DNA of 64,000 nt, taken from assembly GCA_017428485.1 (NCBI GenBank), contig JAFRQT010000048.1, positions 1-64,000 of the forward strand, in the 5' to 3' direction. Under the pieces are notes generated by a model, which saw only the letters and a program-made list of their open reading frames with translations, was not told the DNA's origin and did not search any database. Within the stretch, counting starts at the first letter, position 1. Each line of letters starts with the position of its first letter. Source of the DNA: Bacilli bacterium. GTDB lineage: Bacteria; Bacillota_I; Bacilli_A; RF39; UBA660. Both the position numbers and the translations under genes were made by a program. Of the stretch, positions 8,298 to 16,549 are shown piece by piece.

Positions 8298-9392
8298 CTA
8301 CTTCAAATACCATAATTCTTTATTATCTTTAAATACTTGTTTAATTATACCACCCATAATGCATTCTTCACCAAGATAAATAACACATGCTTGTCCAGGT
8401 GTAACTGCTTTACCATCAGTATATTTTACTTTAATTTCATTATTATCTAGATATTCTATAGTAACAGGTATATCTTCACTTCTGTATCTAAATTTAGCTG
8501 TTGCGAAAGTAGGACATTTATCAGATATATGATTTATATCTTCAATTATAGCTTCATCAGATAATAGATATTTAGAGTCATCACCATATGCTACATATAA
8601 AGTATTAGTTTTGGAGTCTTTTCCACAAACATAATGTCTTTTTTCATCTCCAGATAGTCCAACATTACGTCTTTGTCCTATGGTATAGTTCATAAGACCA
8701 TTATGTTCCCCTACTTTGTTTCCTGTTTCTACATCTATAATGTCACCTTTTTTACCTTTTAAGTAATTAGCAACAAATTTTTGATAATTTCTTTCTCCTA
8801 TAAAGCATATACCAGTAGAATCTTTCTTTTCAGCAACAGGAATATGATTTTTACGAGCTATTTCACGCACTTCGCTTTTATTTAAATGCCCAATAGGAAA
8901 CATTACGTCTTTTAACTGTTCTAAAGTAACTTGACTTAAAAAATATGTTTGATCTTTATTATTGTCTACCCCTCTTAATAATTTATTTCCTTCAATGCGA
9001 GCATAGTGACCAGTAGCAATTTTATCTGCACCCAATTTTTTAGCTTCTTTTTTAAATTTATCGAATTTAATATATTTATTGCACATAATATCAGGATTAG
9101 GAGTTCTACCCTTTTCAAGTTCACTTAAGAAATATTTAAATACATCATCCCAATATTCTTTAATAAAATCTACCCTATATAAAGGGATACCTATTTCATC
9201 ACAGACATTTTGAGCATCTCTATAATCTAATTCTTGAGGACAAACACCATCAGTAATACCTTCTTTATCATTATTTATGTTAGAATCCCAGTTTTTCATA
9301 AATAATCCAACAACTTCATATCCTTGTTGTTTTAAAAGAAGTGCTGCTACTGCAGAATCTACTCCACCACTCATACCTACTACTACTTTCAT
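8298..9392 (-). CDS. mnmA: tRNA-specific 2-thiouridylase MnmA
   Basis: Transfers sulfur to uridine 34 of Lys, Glu and Gln tRNAs after adenylation. The 364 aa protein opens with the PP-loop [12 protein letters not shown], has [12 protein letters not shown] with the first catalytic Cys near residue 103 and [10 protein letters not shown] with the second near 200, and keeps the C-terminal beta-barrel region ending in GGII. GAAAGGA precedes the ATG. The sulfur-donating desulfurase is not in the window. A tRNA-Lys gene lies 2.2 kb away, probably by chance. Confidence 0.97.
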   Translation of the reverse strand: MKVVVGMSGGVDSAVAALLLKQQGYEVVGLFMKNWDSNINNDKEGITDGVCPQELDYRDAQNVCDEIGIPLYRVDFIKEYWDDVFKYFLSELEKGRTPNPDIMCNKYIKFDKFKKEAKKLGADKIATGHYARIEGNKLLRGVDNNKDQTYFLSQVTLEQLKDVMFPIGHLNKSEVREIARKNHIPVAEKKDSTGICFIGERNYQKFVANYLKGKKGDIIDVETGNKVGEHNGLMNYTIGQRRNVGLSGDEKRHYVCGKDSKTNTLYVAYGDDSKYLLSDEAIIEDINHISDKCPTFATAKFRYRSEDIPVTIEYLDNNEIKVKYTDGKAVTPGQACVIYLGEECIMGGIIKQVFKDNKELWYLK

Positions 9393-9419
9393 AAATATAC
9401 ATTCCTTTCGACATGTACA

Positions 9420-9995
9420 TTATACTACAAATTTTATTAAATTTGAACTTATATATATTTCAAACAAACTACTAAATATCAGTAATAAAGTAAATATTAA
9501 ATATAATATTATATAGTTCTTAAAAAAGTCTTTATAATTTATTAATCTATTATTTCTAAAAGTATTAAATGATTTTATAGCAAAATTAACACTATAATAA
9601 GTTAATAAAATAAATATAAAAATATATAATATATTATTTATAAACAAAATAAGGCTTAATATTAAACCGTTTAATTTATAAGTATAAATTATTGATGAAA
9701 TCATAAAACCAAGTGATATGCCTTTATAAACTATTATAAATAGGTTAATAAATACAAATATAAATAATATTCCAAATATCCATATAAAAAAACTATATTT
9801 TATATTTGAAACTACACTATTATATAAACCTAAAAGTTTATTAAAATTACCATTCTTAATTAAACTAATATAATTTATAATATCATTATTGATTTCCTTT
9901 TTATCTGATAAAATAAAACTAATTATTCCAAGTAAAAATCCAACTACTAATAATAATATTAATAATTTAAATATTCTTGATCTAACTATTTTCAT
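9420..9995 (-). CDS. spoIIM: Stage II sporulation protein M-like
   Basis: Integral membrane protein of 191 aa with about five helices. The C-terminal block, FKNYIILYLIFTLLLI then SLFEIYIS, and the central KGISLGF match the SpoIIM/DUF95 pattern. In Bacillus SpoIIM joins SpoIID and SpoIIP to remodel septal peptidoglycan during engulfment; a SpoIIP homolog is at 32 kb. No Shine-Dalgarno is visible, and a TATAAT lies 5 bases before the ATG, suggesting a leaderless message. DUF95 members also exist in non-sporulating bacteria, so a general envelope role is possible. Confidence 0.82.
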   Translation of the reverse strand: MKIVRSRIFKLLILLLVVGFLLGIISFILSDKKEINNDIINYISLIKNGNFNKLLGLYNSVVSNIKYSFFIWIFGILFIFVFINLFIIVYKGISLGFMISSIIYTYKLNGLILSLILFINNILYIFIFILLTYYSVNFAIKSFNTFRNNRLINYKDFFKNYIILYLIFTLLLIFSSLFEIYISSNLIKFVV

Positions 9996-10000
9996 AATAA

Positions 10001-10006
10001 ATTATA
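10001..10006 (-). promoter_or_regulatory. -10 element placed for a leaderless spoIIM mRNA
   Basis: TATAAT on the minus strand ends 5 bases upstream of the ATG at 9995, leaving no room for a ribosome-binding site. The -35 is poor. Confidence 0.45.
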
Positions 10007-10061
10007 TTTATTACTTTATTTTTTTATTACAATATATTATAATTGTTATGAGGTATAAAGT

Positions 10062-10193
10062 ATGGCAAAAGAAAAACAAAAAAAGAAAAAGAAATCTGGT
10101 CCACTTTGGATTAAAATAGTAGCATGGTTAATGTTAATTGCCATGGTAGCTAGTTTATTTACAATTGTGTTTAGTGCAATATTTGCAAATTAA
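10062..10193 (+). CDS. DUF4044-type single-helix miniprotein, 43 aa
   Basis: The product starts with a Lys cluster (KEKQKKKKKSG) followed by one hydrophobic helix with WLMLIAMVASL, the usual pattern of the DUF4044 family found in Bacilli. Function is unknown. GAGG precedes the ATG at 10062 and a TATAAT lies about 20 bases further up. The gene ends in a hairpin shared with mscL on the other strand. It is too short for most gene finders. Confidence 0.8.
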   Translation: MAKEKQKKKKKSGPLWIKIVAWLMLIAMVASLFTIVFSAIFAN

Positions 10194-10217
10194 AAGAGAA
10201 ATATTATTTCTCTTTTT
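10193..10217. terminator. Bidirectional intrinsic terminator
   Basis: AAAGAGAAAT / ATTTCTCTTT hairpin between the convergent DUF4044 and mscL genes. Confidence 0.75.
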
Positions 10218-10653
10218 TATTTTGTTTCTTTAATAGATCTCTGATATCTTCAAGAAGCAACACTTCATCAGATTTAGTTGGTGCTTCTTCAGCAGCCTCT
10301 TCTTCTTTTTTCTTTAAATTCTTTAATTTATTAATAGCTTTTACTACTAAGAAAATACAGAATGCAACAATAATGAAATTAATTACAACAGATATTAAAT
10401 TACCATAATTTAATGTTGCTGCTCCAGCAGTTTGAGCTGCTTCTAAAGTTTCATATTTGTTACCATCAAGTGCTACAAACCAATTAGTAAAATCTACTCC
10501 TCCAGTGAGTAATGAAATAAGTGGCATTATAATATCATTTACCAATGATGTTACTATTGCTCCAAAAGCACCACCGATTATAACACCAATTGCCATATCC
10601 ATTACATTTCCTCTTTGAATAAATTCTTTGAATTCTTTAAATGTTTTTTTCAT
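10204..10653 (-). CDS. mscL: Large-conductance mechanosensitive channel MscL
   Basis: Pentameric membrane channel that opens under osmotic downshock. The 149 aa protein has the N-terminal amphipathic helix ([14 protein letters not shown]), TM1 [22 protein letters not shown], a periplasm-facing loop, TM2 and a charged C-terminal helix ending in KKQNKKEK. It is slightly longer than usual (about 130-136 aa) because of an acidic EEEAAEEAP linker. AGGTAGG-like sequence precedes the start. Confidence 0.96.
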   Translation of the reverse strand: MKKTFKEFKEFIQRGNVMDMAIGVIIGGAFGAIVTSLVNDIIMPLISLLTGGVDFTNWFVALDGNKYETLEAAQTAGAATLNYGNLISVVINFIIVAFCIFLVVKAINKLKNLKKKEEEAAEEAPTKSDEVLLLEDIRDLLKKQNKKEK

Positions 10654-10713
10654 ATCCTACCTCCAATAAAATTATACAATATATTTTATTTATCTTCTAG
10701 TGGAAATATTTAA

Positions 10714-11487
10714 TTAATCATTCTTTTTAACTCTTTTAATTTCTTTTTTACTTCCGTCTCTATCATAATCATAAGTAACATAATCACCTTTTTCTAAAAA
10801 TGTTACTTTATCATTAACTTCAATTAATAAATTAGAATCTACACTTACTTGTCTTAAAACTTCACCTGTAGTTTTATCACAAATTAATAAGTCAATAACA
10901 ACATCAACTTTATTTGCCCAAACACCATCTTTAAGATAATCTGATTCTAAATATCTTCTTTGATATACAGATCCACCATGATAATATGCATTACCATAAC
11001 TATAACCACTAATAAAAGAATCATTTTGTCCTTCAATTTCATTTACACCAAAATAAGAACGTTCATTATCGATTGGAAAACCTAACATTAATGAATTATG
11101 GATTCTATCATCCATAGTGTCTTGCATAATACCATCAAATGCTGCTTTAGTTGAAACAATTGATGTATCCATATGAATATTATCAATGTATACAGCTAAA
11201 TTATCAGGTAAATTTAATGTTTTAATTTCAAAATATAATTTTTTATTTGATGTAATCCTCCAAGTATCTTCACCACTTAAATAATGAATTGATAATTTAA
11301 ATTTTTCTCCCTGTATATCTTTTTCTTGTGCTACACCTTGATTTAATGTTTTACCAGTTTCTTCATCATTAGTGGTTAATATTGCAACATTACTAACATC
11401 TGCAGATAATTCTTGTGGAATACAACCTGCCAAACCAGCAGATAATATTGCAGATAATGCTATAGCACGTATTCTTTTTTTATTCAT
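10714..11487 (-). CDS. Lipoprotein of unknown function, 257 aa
   Basis: Start set at ATG 11487, which follows GGAGGGATATTT; an upstream in-frame ATG at 11541 overlaps the promoter. The signal peptide ends in the lipobox LAGC. The mature protein has mixed beta-like composition with SYGNAYYHGG in the middle and an acidic/basic tail, and no recognised domain. It has its own consensus promoter and lies next to the tRNA-Lys gene. The amino-terminal plan resembles other small lipoproteins in this window, but I see no detailed similarity. Confidence 0.78.
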   Translation of the reverse strand: MNKKRIRAIALSAILSAGLAGCIPQELSADVSNVAILTTNDEETGKTLNQGVAQEKDIQGEKFKLSIHYLSGEDTWRITSNKKLYFEIKTLNLPDNLAVYIDNIHMDTSIVSTKAAFDGIMQDTMDDRIHNSLMLGFPIDNERSYFGVNEIEGQNDSFISGYSYGNAYYHGGSVYQRRYLESDYLKDGVWANKVDVVIDLLICDKTTGEVLRQVSVDSNLLIEVNDKVTFLEKGDYVTYDYDRDGSKKEIKRVKKND

Positions 11488-11512
11488 AAATATCCCTCCG
11501 AAATTATCATGT

Positions 11513-11541
11513 ATTATATCATATATTATTTGAAATATCAA
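11513..11541 (-). promoter_or_regulatory. Sigma-A promoter of the 257-aa lipoprotein gene
   Basis: TTGATA (11536-11541) and TATAAT (11513-11518) with a 17-base spacer; the -10 is preceded by ATGA, an extended -10. Confidence 0.75.
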
Positions 11542-11545
11542 ATAA

Positions 11546-11565
11546 AAAGAGCAAAAATGCTCTTT
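11546..11565 (-). terminator. Terminator of tRNA-Lys
   Basis: AAAGAGCA / TGCTCTTT hairpin followed by a T-tract on the minus strand, 10 bases past the tRNA 3' end. Confidence 0.75.
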
Positions 11566-11574
11566 AATTTCAAC

Positions 11575-11650
11575 TGGTGGACCGTTAGGGATTCGAACCC
11601 TAGACCCATCGATTAAGAGTCGATTGCTCTACCAGCTGAGCTAACGGTCC
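11575..11650 (-). tRNA. tRNA-Lys (anticodon CTT)
   Basis: Full cloverleaf: acceptor GGACCGT pairs with ACGGTCC, D-arm GCTC/GAGC, anticodon stem ATCGA/TCGAT with loop CTCTTAA, T-loop GGTTCGAATCC, encoded CCA. The anticodon CTT reads AAG only, so a second Lys tRNA (TTT) must exist elsewhere. Confidence 0.95.
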
Positions 11651-11725
11651 AGTTAAAAATGAATTAAAATTAATTCATTGATATGATTATAGCACACAAA
11701 TTAAGAAAAATAAAGAAATTTTTTA

Positions 11726-12970
11726 TTATTTTATTTTTCTAATTATTTCTCCTTTCTGAGGAGTATACTTTTTAATTCTCATAAGTTCTTCTATACTTAC
11801 TACATTATATCCAAGATTATTTAAACTTGGAATTAATTTTTTTACTGCTTCAACAGTTTCTAAATGAATATCATGTAGTAATACAATACATCCATCGCAT
11901 GAATCTTCAATAACATTATTATATATTTTATTACTATCTCTATATAATGTATCTTTAGAATCAATACTCCATAATATTAAAGGATAATTTAAACTTATTA
12001 TTTTGTTATTATAATTGCCATATGGAGGACGTATATACTTTAATGTTTCTCCTGTTATTTTATTATATATTATCTCAGTTGAATTAATTTCTTCTTCTAA
12101 TTCTTGATCACTTATTTTAGTTAAATTTTTATAGGAATATGTATTTGACTCAATTTCATTATTTGAGTTATATACTTTTAGTACAACATCTTGATTATAT
12201 TTCATTCTATTGCCTAACATAAAAAATGTTGCTGTAGAATCATTGTATTTAAGTGTCTTCAATATTTCTTCTGTATATTTAGATGGACTATTATCAAAAG
12301 TAAAAACAATAAACTTATCATATTTATAATATTTTGTTTGTTCTTTATTAGTATTTTCAATTAAGTTAATTGTGATATATGGATAATAATCAATATTTTC
12401 AAAATTAATATCATAAAAATATATAGTTAACATATTTTCATTAATTAAATAAGTATGATTATTTATATTAGATTGTTTAATCTTATTATAAATAGAATAT
12501 TCATATTTATAGTATGATATTTCATTAATACTTTTTTCTAAAAAATCTTTATCAAATACATTAGTAATATATTCAATATTATTATTATCTAAGTTTAATA
12601 ATATATTTTTATATTTAATATCATCTAAATTGTTTTTAATATAAAATACAATATTAGCATAATTATCTTTGTAATATATATCATAATCTATTTTTAATGT
12701 CTTAGTTTTATCCATTAATTTAAATTTTCTTACATAATCATAAATATAATTAGAAATAATTTTATCTATTTCTTCATTCTTAAATCTAGGATAATTTACA
12801 TTTATATATGTATTTTCATTCATAAATTGTATATTTGAATTAATTATTGAACTTTTTATACGTAATGGTTCAGTATAAACAATATTAACTATCATAAGTA
12901 AAATAATTAATGTAATACACGCATATATAAGGAATTTTAATAAGTTTTTCTTATAATTTATTAGTATCAT
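11726..12970 (-). CDS. Polysaccharide-deacetylase-like (NodB) protein, probably inactive
   Basis: A 414 aa protein with one membrane anchor (about 10-32), a middle region resembling the DUF4163/DUF3298 part of PdaC, and a NodB domain from about 218. The NodB motifs are altered. Motif 1 reads TFDNSP (224-229) instead of TFDDGP, so the catalytic Asp226 stays but the metal Asp is Asn227. Motif 2 reads SNTYSY (275-280) instead of NHTYSH, replacing both metal His by Asn276 and Tyr280. RPPYG (314-318), WSID and LLHDIH (364-369) remain. It is probably a non-catalytic glycan-binding or regulatory protein at the cell surface. No strong ribosome-binding site is visible. Confidence 0.88.
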   Translation of the reverse strand: MILINYKKNLLKFLIYACITLIILLMIVNIVYTEPLRIKSSIINSNIQFMNENTYINVNYPRFKNEEIDKIISNYIYDYVRKFKLMDKTKTLKIDYDIYYKDNYANIVFYIKNNLDDIKYKNILLNLDNNNIEYITNVFDKDFLEKSINEISYYKYEYSIYNKIKQSNINNHTYLINENMLTIYFYDINFENIDYYPYITINLIENTNKEQTKYYKYDKFIVFTFDNSPSKYTEEILKTLKYNDSTATFFMLGNRMKYNQDVVLKVYNSNNEIESNTYSYKNLTKISDQELEEEINSTEIIYNKITGETLKYIRPPYGNYNNKIISLNYPLILWSIDSKDTLYRDSNKIYNNVIEDSCDGCIVLLHDIHLETVEAVKKLIPSLNNLGYNVVSIEELMRIKKYTPQKGEIIRKIK

Positions 12971-13043
12971 ATTAATATCATTCCACTTTAATAAATATAT
13001 ATATCATATTTTTAAAAATATTAAACTCTTTTATAAAAAAATG

Positions 13044-13072
13044 TTGAAATTACATATATTTTATGTTATCAT
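13044..13072 (+). promoter_or_regulatory. Promoter of the Met-Leu tRNA operon
   Basis: TTGAAA (13044-13049) and TATCAT (13067-13072) with a 17-base spacer and an extended TG before the -10. The start would fall just ahead of the first tRNA. Confidence 0.7.
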
Positions 13073-13083
13073 TAATAAGCGAT

Positions 13084-13160
13084 GGACCTTTAGCTCAATT
13101 GGTTAGAGCATCCGGCTCATAACCGGGCGGTTGTAGGTTCGAGTCCTACAAGGTCCACCA
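13084..13160 (+). tRNA. tRNA-Met (anticodon CAT)
   Basis: Acceptor GGACCTT/AAGGTCC, D-arm GCTC/GAGC, anticodon loop CTCATAA, T-loop TTCGAGT, encoded CCA. The paired G1-C72 argues against the initiator. An elongator Met is most likely, but a CAT anticodon with lysidine (Ile) cannot be excluded by sequence. Confidence 0.93.
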
Positions 13161-13168
13161 CTTATTTT

Positions 13169-13253
13169 GCAGGTGTGGCGAAATTGGCAGACGCACTAGA
13201 CTTAGGATCTAGCGGAGCAATCCATGGGGGTTCAAGTCCCTTCACCTGCACCA
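13169..13253 (+). tRNA. tRNA-Leu (anticodon TAG)
   Basis: Class II tRNA of 85 bases: acceptor GCAGGTG/CACCTGC, anticodon loop with TAG between GACT and GATC, long variable arm, encoded CCA. Only 8 bases follow the Met tRNA, so both are co-transcribed. Confidence 0.94.
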
Positions 13254-13294
13254 TTAAAGAATCTGGTTGAACTTTGGTTCAATTTACTAATAAA

Positions 13295-13325
13295 TATCAA
13301 TTCTAGAAATGGAATTGATTTTTTG
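13295..13325 (+). terminator. Terminator of the tRNA operon
   Basis: ATCAATTC / GGAATTGAT hairpin followed by TTTTTT. It covers the upstream part of the next ORF, which supports a start at 13351 for that gene. A weaker hairpin (GTTGAAC/GGTTCAA) lies at about 13264-13282. Confidence 0.8.
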
Positions 13326-13350
13326 TTGTGTAAAAGAAAGGGATGATTTA

Positions 13351-13632
13351 ATGGTAAATATTATTAAACAAGAAATTGAAGTTGAAGAAGCATTAAAAAA
13401 GAAACTAGAATTTATATGTAGTTTTTGCAACACTAAATGTGAAATTAAAAAAGGTTCAATTAGAACAATAGAAAGAAAAAATTTATCTTATGTAGAACCA
13501 CATAGAATAATAATTAAAGATATTACATTTCTAGCATTTAATTATGAAACAAATATCTATATAGAAAATTTAAGTAATAAGATATTAATTAAAGATGTAT
13601 CTTTATTAAAAAAAGATGACTTTGAGAGATAG
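13351..13632 (+). CDS. Hypothetical protein with a Cys cluster, 93 aa
   Basis: Start at ATG 13351 behind GAAAGGGATGA; the in-frame ATG at 13309 lies in the tRNA terminator. The product carries CSFCNTKC, a CxxCxxxC cluster that could bind metal, in an otherwise charged protein. No family recognised. Its end overlaps the reading frame region ahead of the next gene, with which it is probably co-transcribed. Confidence 0.65.
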   Translation: MVNIIKQEIEVEEALKKKLEFICSFCNTKCEIKKGSIRTIERKNLSYVEPHRIIIKDITFLAFNYETNIYIENLSNKILIKDVSLLKKDDFER

Positions 13633-13687
13633 AACTGTTTCAAACATCAAAAAATATGTTATGATATATAGTGCAAGGAGGTTTGTT

Positions 13688-14482
13688 ATGGCTAAAGAAA
13701 GTTTAAAAGAAATGTTATTAAATGTTAAACCAGGAGATTTTGATAAAATTATGAGGCACCAAATTACTCAAGAAGATATTAAAGATTTTTATGATCTTTA
13801 TTGTGAATTTGCGTCCCTTGAAACTGATTATCAACAAATGATTTTAGGACGAAAAGATGCTGCAAAAGATTTAACAAAAAGGTTAGAATTATTAAAACAA
13901 ATGGGTGAACTAATATCAAGAGGTATGAAGATACAAAATACACATTACGAATATGCTTCAAAAGACTTAAAGAATTCAAATATAGATGAAAAACAATATA
14001 ATAAAGTATTTGAAGTTCTAAGACAATTAGCAAGTAATGAATCAGTGCAGTATGAAATCAAAACAATTACATATCCAGCATACGATAGTAGTGATAGACA
14101 TGGATATCGTACAACTGATGAATATACTGGAGAAATTACTATATTGGCTGAAAAAGAAGCATTATCAAAATTCGAATCTGATAAAAAAATCCCATATTTA
14201 AATCAAGAAATGCTAGAAGAAATTTATAAACATGGATTTTCTATGGTTCTATTTGGAAATGAAGAACTTAAAACTGAAAGATTGAATCTACCAAATAAGC
14301 AAATATTAGGTTACTATCATCCTATTGTATTTTACTTACAAGATGATAATCTTGCTAATGCAATCAGATCTTTTATAAGCTTTATTCAAGAAAATGGGGC
14401 TGATTTAAATCAGATAGAAACAAGTGATTTAGTAGAAAATATTAAATCAAAATATCAAAAGAAAATAGGCAAAAAGAATTAA
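13688..14482 (+). CDS. Hypothetical protein, 264 aa
   Basis: Start at ATG 13688 behind a perfect AAGGAGG; the in-frame ATG at 13616 overlaps the upstream gene and has no such site. The protein is largely helical and charged, with no signal peptide, and contains YDSSDRHGYRTTDEY near the middle. I recognise no domain. It may form a pair with the 93-aa gene just upstream. Confidence 0.7.
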   Translation: MAKESLKEMLLNVKPGDFDKIMRHQITQEDIKDFYDLYCEFASLETDYQQMILGRKDAAKDLTKRLELLKQMGELISRGMKIQNTHYEYASKDLKNSNIDEKQYNKVFEVLRQLASNESVQYEIKTITYPAYDSSDRHGYRTTDEYTGEITILAEKEALSKFESDKKIPYLNQEMLEEIYKHGFSMVLFGNEELKTERLNLPNKQILGYYHPIVFYLQDDNLANAIRSFISFIQENGADLNQIETSDLVENIKSKYQKKIGKKN

Positions 14483-14496
14483 AACTAATTAAAAAT

Positions 14497-14526
14497 TAGC
14501 AATAAATCAAAAATGCTATTTTTTTA
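14497..14526 (+). terminator. Intrinsic terminator
   Basis: TAGCA / TGCTA hairpin followed by eight T's, downstream of the 264-aa gene. Confidence 0.7.
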
Positions 14527-14567
14527 TAAAACTTAATTCAAAAAGTTATAAAACCATGGTATATTAT

Positions 14568-14677
14568 ATATAGAACTGATATTTATTATTTGTTCTTTTA
14601 GATATAAGTGTTCAAAATAGGCTCTTGTATCGCACCACTTGTAAATGCAAAACAATTCTATAATGAATTGTTTTTTA
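14568..14677 (+). ncRNA. Candidate small RNA of unknown class
   Basis: About 110 bases between two terminators with a plausible -10 (TATATT at 14560-14565) at one end and a strong terminator (AAAACAATTC/GAATTGTTTT plus T's, 14649-14677) at the other. The interior can form AGAAC/GTTCT and AAGTG/CACTT stems, the second closing around AGGCTCTTGTATCGCAC. There is no ORF. It does not match 6S, SRP, tmRNA or a riboswitch class that I know. It could also be a leader of the next gene, but it has its own terminator. Confidence 0.4.
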
Positions 14678-14718
14678 TTACATAAAAAAATGATATTACT
14701 AATAGATTAAGAAAAATA

Positions 14719-14748
14719 TTTACAATTATTTATTAAATAATGTATAAT
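14719..14748 (+). promoter_or_regulatory. Sigma-A promoter of the Pro/Thr-rich lipoprotein gene
   Basis: TTTACA (14719-14724) and TATAAT (14743-14748) with an 18-base spacer, just upstream of AAGGAGGGG and the ATG. Confidence 0.65.
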
Positions 14749-14768
14749 ATGCCTAAAGGAGGGGTTGT

Positions 14769-15749
14769 ATGAAACCAAGAGTAAAAGCATCTTTATTAGC
14801 AATAATTGCATCACTAGGTCTGATGGGAGGATGTAAAGATAATAAAAAAATACAAAATTCAAATGTAGAAGTAACTGCTACTATTCTAGAAGAAACACCA
14901 GAACCAACCAAAATAGTAACCCCTACACCCAGTATAGAACCTACTGAAGTACCAGCTGAAAAGCCAACGGTAACACCTACTATTGAACCTACTGAAGTGC
15001 CAACTGAAAAGCCAACGGCAACGCCAACTATAGAGCCAACTTCAGAACCAAAAGATGAAATGCCACGTATACCTTTAATAGGAGAATTTGATATGAATGA
15101 TTTAAATCGAACAGTAATTCTTGAACCAGGGGTACATATGGTTATAAATTCAGCGGAAAGACAAATCAATCAAGACATAGAAGATGGATGGACTAATGGT
15201 AATGTTATAGTACCATATTTGCCAGAAGGATATGGGTATGTATATGTAGGAATTGATGAAGAAGATAAAAGCAAACCTTATGTTTGGATATATTTTAATG
15301 TTGATTCGGTTGAAAAAAACCTTAATACACGAGCAGATATGTATGTGCAAAGCGTATTATTAGACCAAGAAACGAAAAAATATGAAACTCTTAATCAAAT
15401 TTGGTCTGATGGATCTTTTGGAAAAGTATATGAAAATACTGAAGATTATTCTGAATTTGAAAATATGTATGGAGATAATTTTTATAAGCCACATTCACAT
15501 GTAATATATTATTCATGTGATTATTCTGAAATATTTGATAATTATGGAAACTTTAAATTTGAAATTCCAGATGGATATACTTTACTTGGTGCAATTGATT
15601 TAGAAAATAATACTAATGTTGGTGAAGTGAAATCTTCCGGAAAAGTAGTACTATTCTTTGCTAATGAACAACCTATTTTAGTTGAAGAAGATGTAAAACT
15701 ACCAGGAAAAGTAGTTAAAAGAGAAAAAACTTTAACACTACATATGTAA
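14769..15749 (+). CDS. Lipoprotein with Pro/Thr-rich repeats, 326 aa
   Basis: Basic N-terminus, hydrophobic stretch and lipobox LMGGC with the lipidated Cys at 22. Residues 53-94 are a Pro/Thr/Glu-rich stalk made of a 16-residue repeat (TPTIEPTEVPTEKPTA): two full copies and a partial third. The remaining 230 residues form an unknown extracellular domain rich in Tyr, Asp and Glu. AAAGGAGGGG precedes the ATG and a terminator follows. The stalk probably spans the wall to display the domain. Confidence 0.82.
   Translation: MKPRVKASLLAIIASLGLMGGCKDNKKIQNSNVEVTATILEETPEPTKIVTPTPSIEPTEVPAEKPTVTPTIEPTEVPTEKPTATPTIEPTSEPKDEMPRIPLIGEFDMNDLNRTVILEPGVHMVINSAERQINQDIEDGWTNGNVIVPYLPEGYGYVYVGIDEEDKSKPYVWIYFNVDSVEKNLNTRADMYVQSVLLDQETKKYETLNQIWSDGSFGKVYENTEDYSEFENMYGDNFYKPHSHVIYYSCDYSEIFDNYGNFKFEIPDGYTLLGAIDLENNTNVGEVKSSGKVVLFFANEQPILVEEDVKLPGKVVKREKTLTLHM
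14925..15050 (+). repeat. 48-bp coding tandem repeat
   Basis: Three units (14925-14972, 14973-15020, partial 15021-15050) encoding the Pro/Thr/Glu stalk of the lipoprotein. The DNA of the first two units is nearly identical, so copy number could vary between strains. Confidence 0.8.
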
Positions 15750-15754
15750 TTTTT

Positions 15755-15784
15755 AAACCATACTTCAAAAAAGTATGGTTTTAA
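15755..15784 (+). terminator. Intrinsic terminator
   Basis: AAACCATACTT / AAGTATGGTTTT hairpin after the Pro/Thr-rich lipoprotein gene. Confidence 0.75.
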
Positions 15785-15840
15785 CTTGACAATTTTTTTT
15801 AAATAATATATCATATATAACTATCAAAGGAGTGTAATAT

Positions 15841-16515
15841 ATGGAAAGTTATGCAGAGGTATTTAATAAAAGGAAACAGAATTATTTTAGTAAGTTAAGA
15901 AAAAATATTTGGGTTTTGAATAAACTAATAGATGATAATAAAGAAAATATAGATGAAAATGCTAAGAGAACATTAGAAATATTATTAGATCCTAAAAATT
16001 ACGATGAACTTAATTTAGCTGAAGCATTATATAGTATTACTTTTGATATGATGTCTTTAATGAATAGATTATCTGATGGCACAGTTAAAGAAATACCATT
16101 TGAAGAAAATGATGGCATTAAGTTATTTATAGATATAATTAATAAATTAAAAAATAAATGTAAAACTGAAAATGTTACTATGACTATCGAACCAACAGCA
16201 AAAATGATTTATGGATTTTTAGTTGGATTTGCAGAGGATACTGAAGGTACAATTATGTATGTTGCAGATAAAACTGGTTTTGATTTAGAAGATGATCTAC
16301 AAATGCAACAATTTATGCTTTACTTAGAAAAAGCACAGACTATATTTAATTCAAAAAGCAACAAAAAAAATTCTGTTAATGAAATGCCAAGTAAAAAAGA
16401 TATAGAAGAACTTACTAAATTTAGTAATGAATTTCATAAATTATGTGAAGATGGAAAACTTAAAAAAGGCATTAAAAGAAGTTTATCAAATAGTTATACA
16501 ATTCATTTTCTATAA
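15841..16515 (+). CDS. Hypothetical protein, 224 aa
   Basis: AAAGGAGTG precedes the ATG, and TTGACA about 40 bases earlier is a likely -35. The protein is soluble, helical and charged, with no recognised domain. It belongs to a run of unrecognised genes between the tRNA operon and murC. It ends in a hairpin shared with the convergent 458-aa gene. Confidence 0.7.
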   Translation: MESYAEVFNKRKQNYFSKLRKNIWVLNKLIDDNKENIDENAKRTLEILLDPKNYDELNLAEALYSITFDMMSLMNRLSDGTVKEIPFEENDGIKLFIDIINKLKNKCKTENVTMTIEPTAKMIYGFLVGFAEDTEGTIMYVADKTGFDLEDDLQMQQFMLYLEKAQTIFNSKSNKKNSVNEMPSKKDIEELTKFSNEFHKLCEDGKLKKGIKRSLSNSYTIHFL

Positions 16516-16516
16516 T

Positions 16517-16549
16517 AAAAATAGTTTCAAATTTGAAACTATTTTTTTA
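16517..16549. terminator. Bidirectional intrinsic terminator
   Basis: AAATAGTTTCAAA / TTTGAAACTATTT hairpin with T-tracts, between convergent genes. Confidence 0.8.

Noticed and set aside
13083-13253. Attachment site of a mobile element at the tRNA genes
   Set aside because: No integrase and no direct repeat of the tRNA 3' end was found.
11575-13253. A larger tRNA array
   Set aside because: Only three tRNAs are present; surrounding sequence gives no further cloverleaf.
13309-13350. Upstream start at ATG 13309 for the 93-aa protein
   Set aside because: It overlaps the tRNA terminator; ATG 13351 has a proper RBS.
14568-14677. tracrRNA or preQ1/SAM riboswitch
   Set aside because: No matching repeats or Cas genes and no class signature beyond a vague AGGCT resemblance.
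14753-15169. Val/Gly/Ser-rich antisense ORF of 138 codons opposite the Pro/Thr-rich lipoprotein
   Set aside because: It is the mirror of the 48-bp repeats on the other strand; no RBS and no domain.
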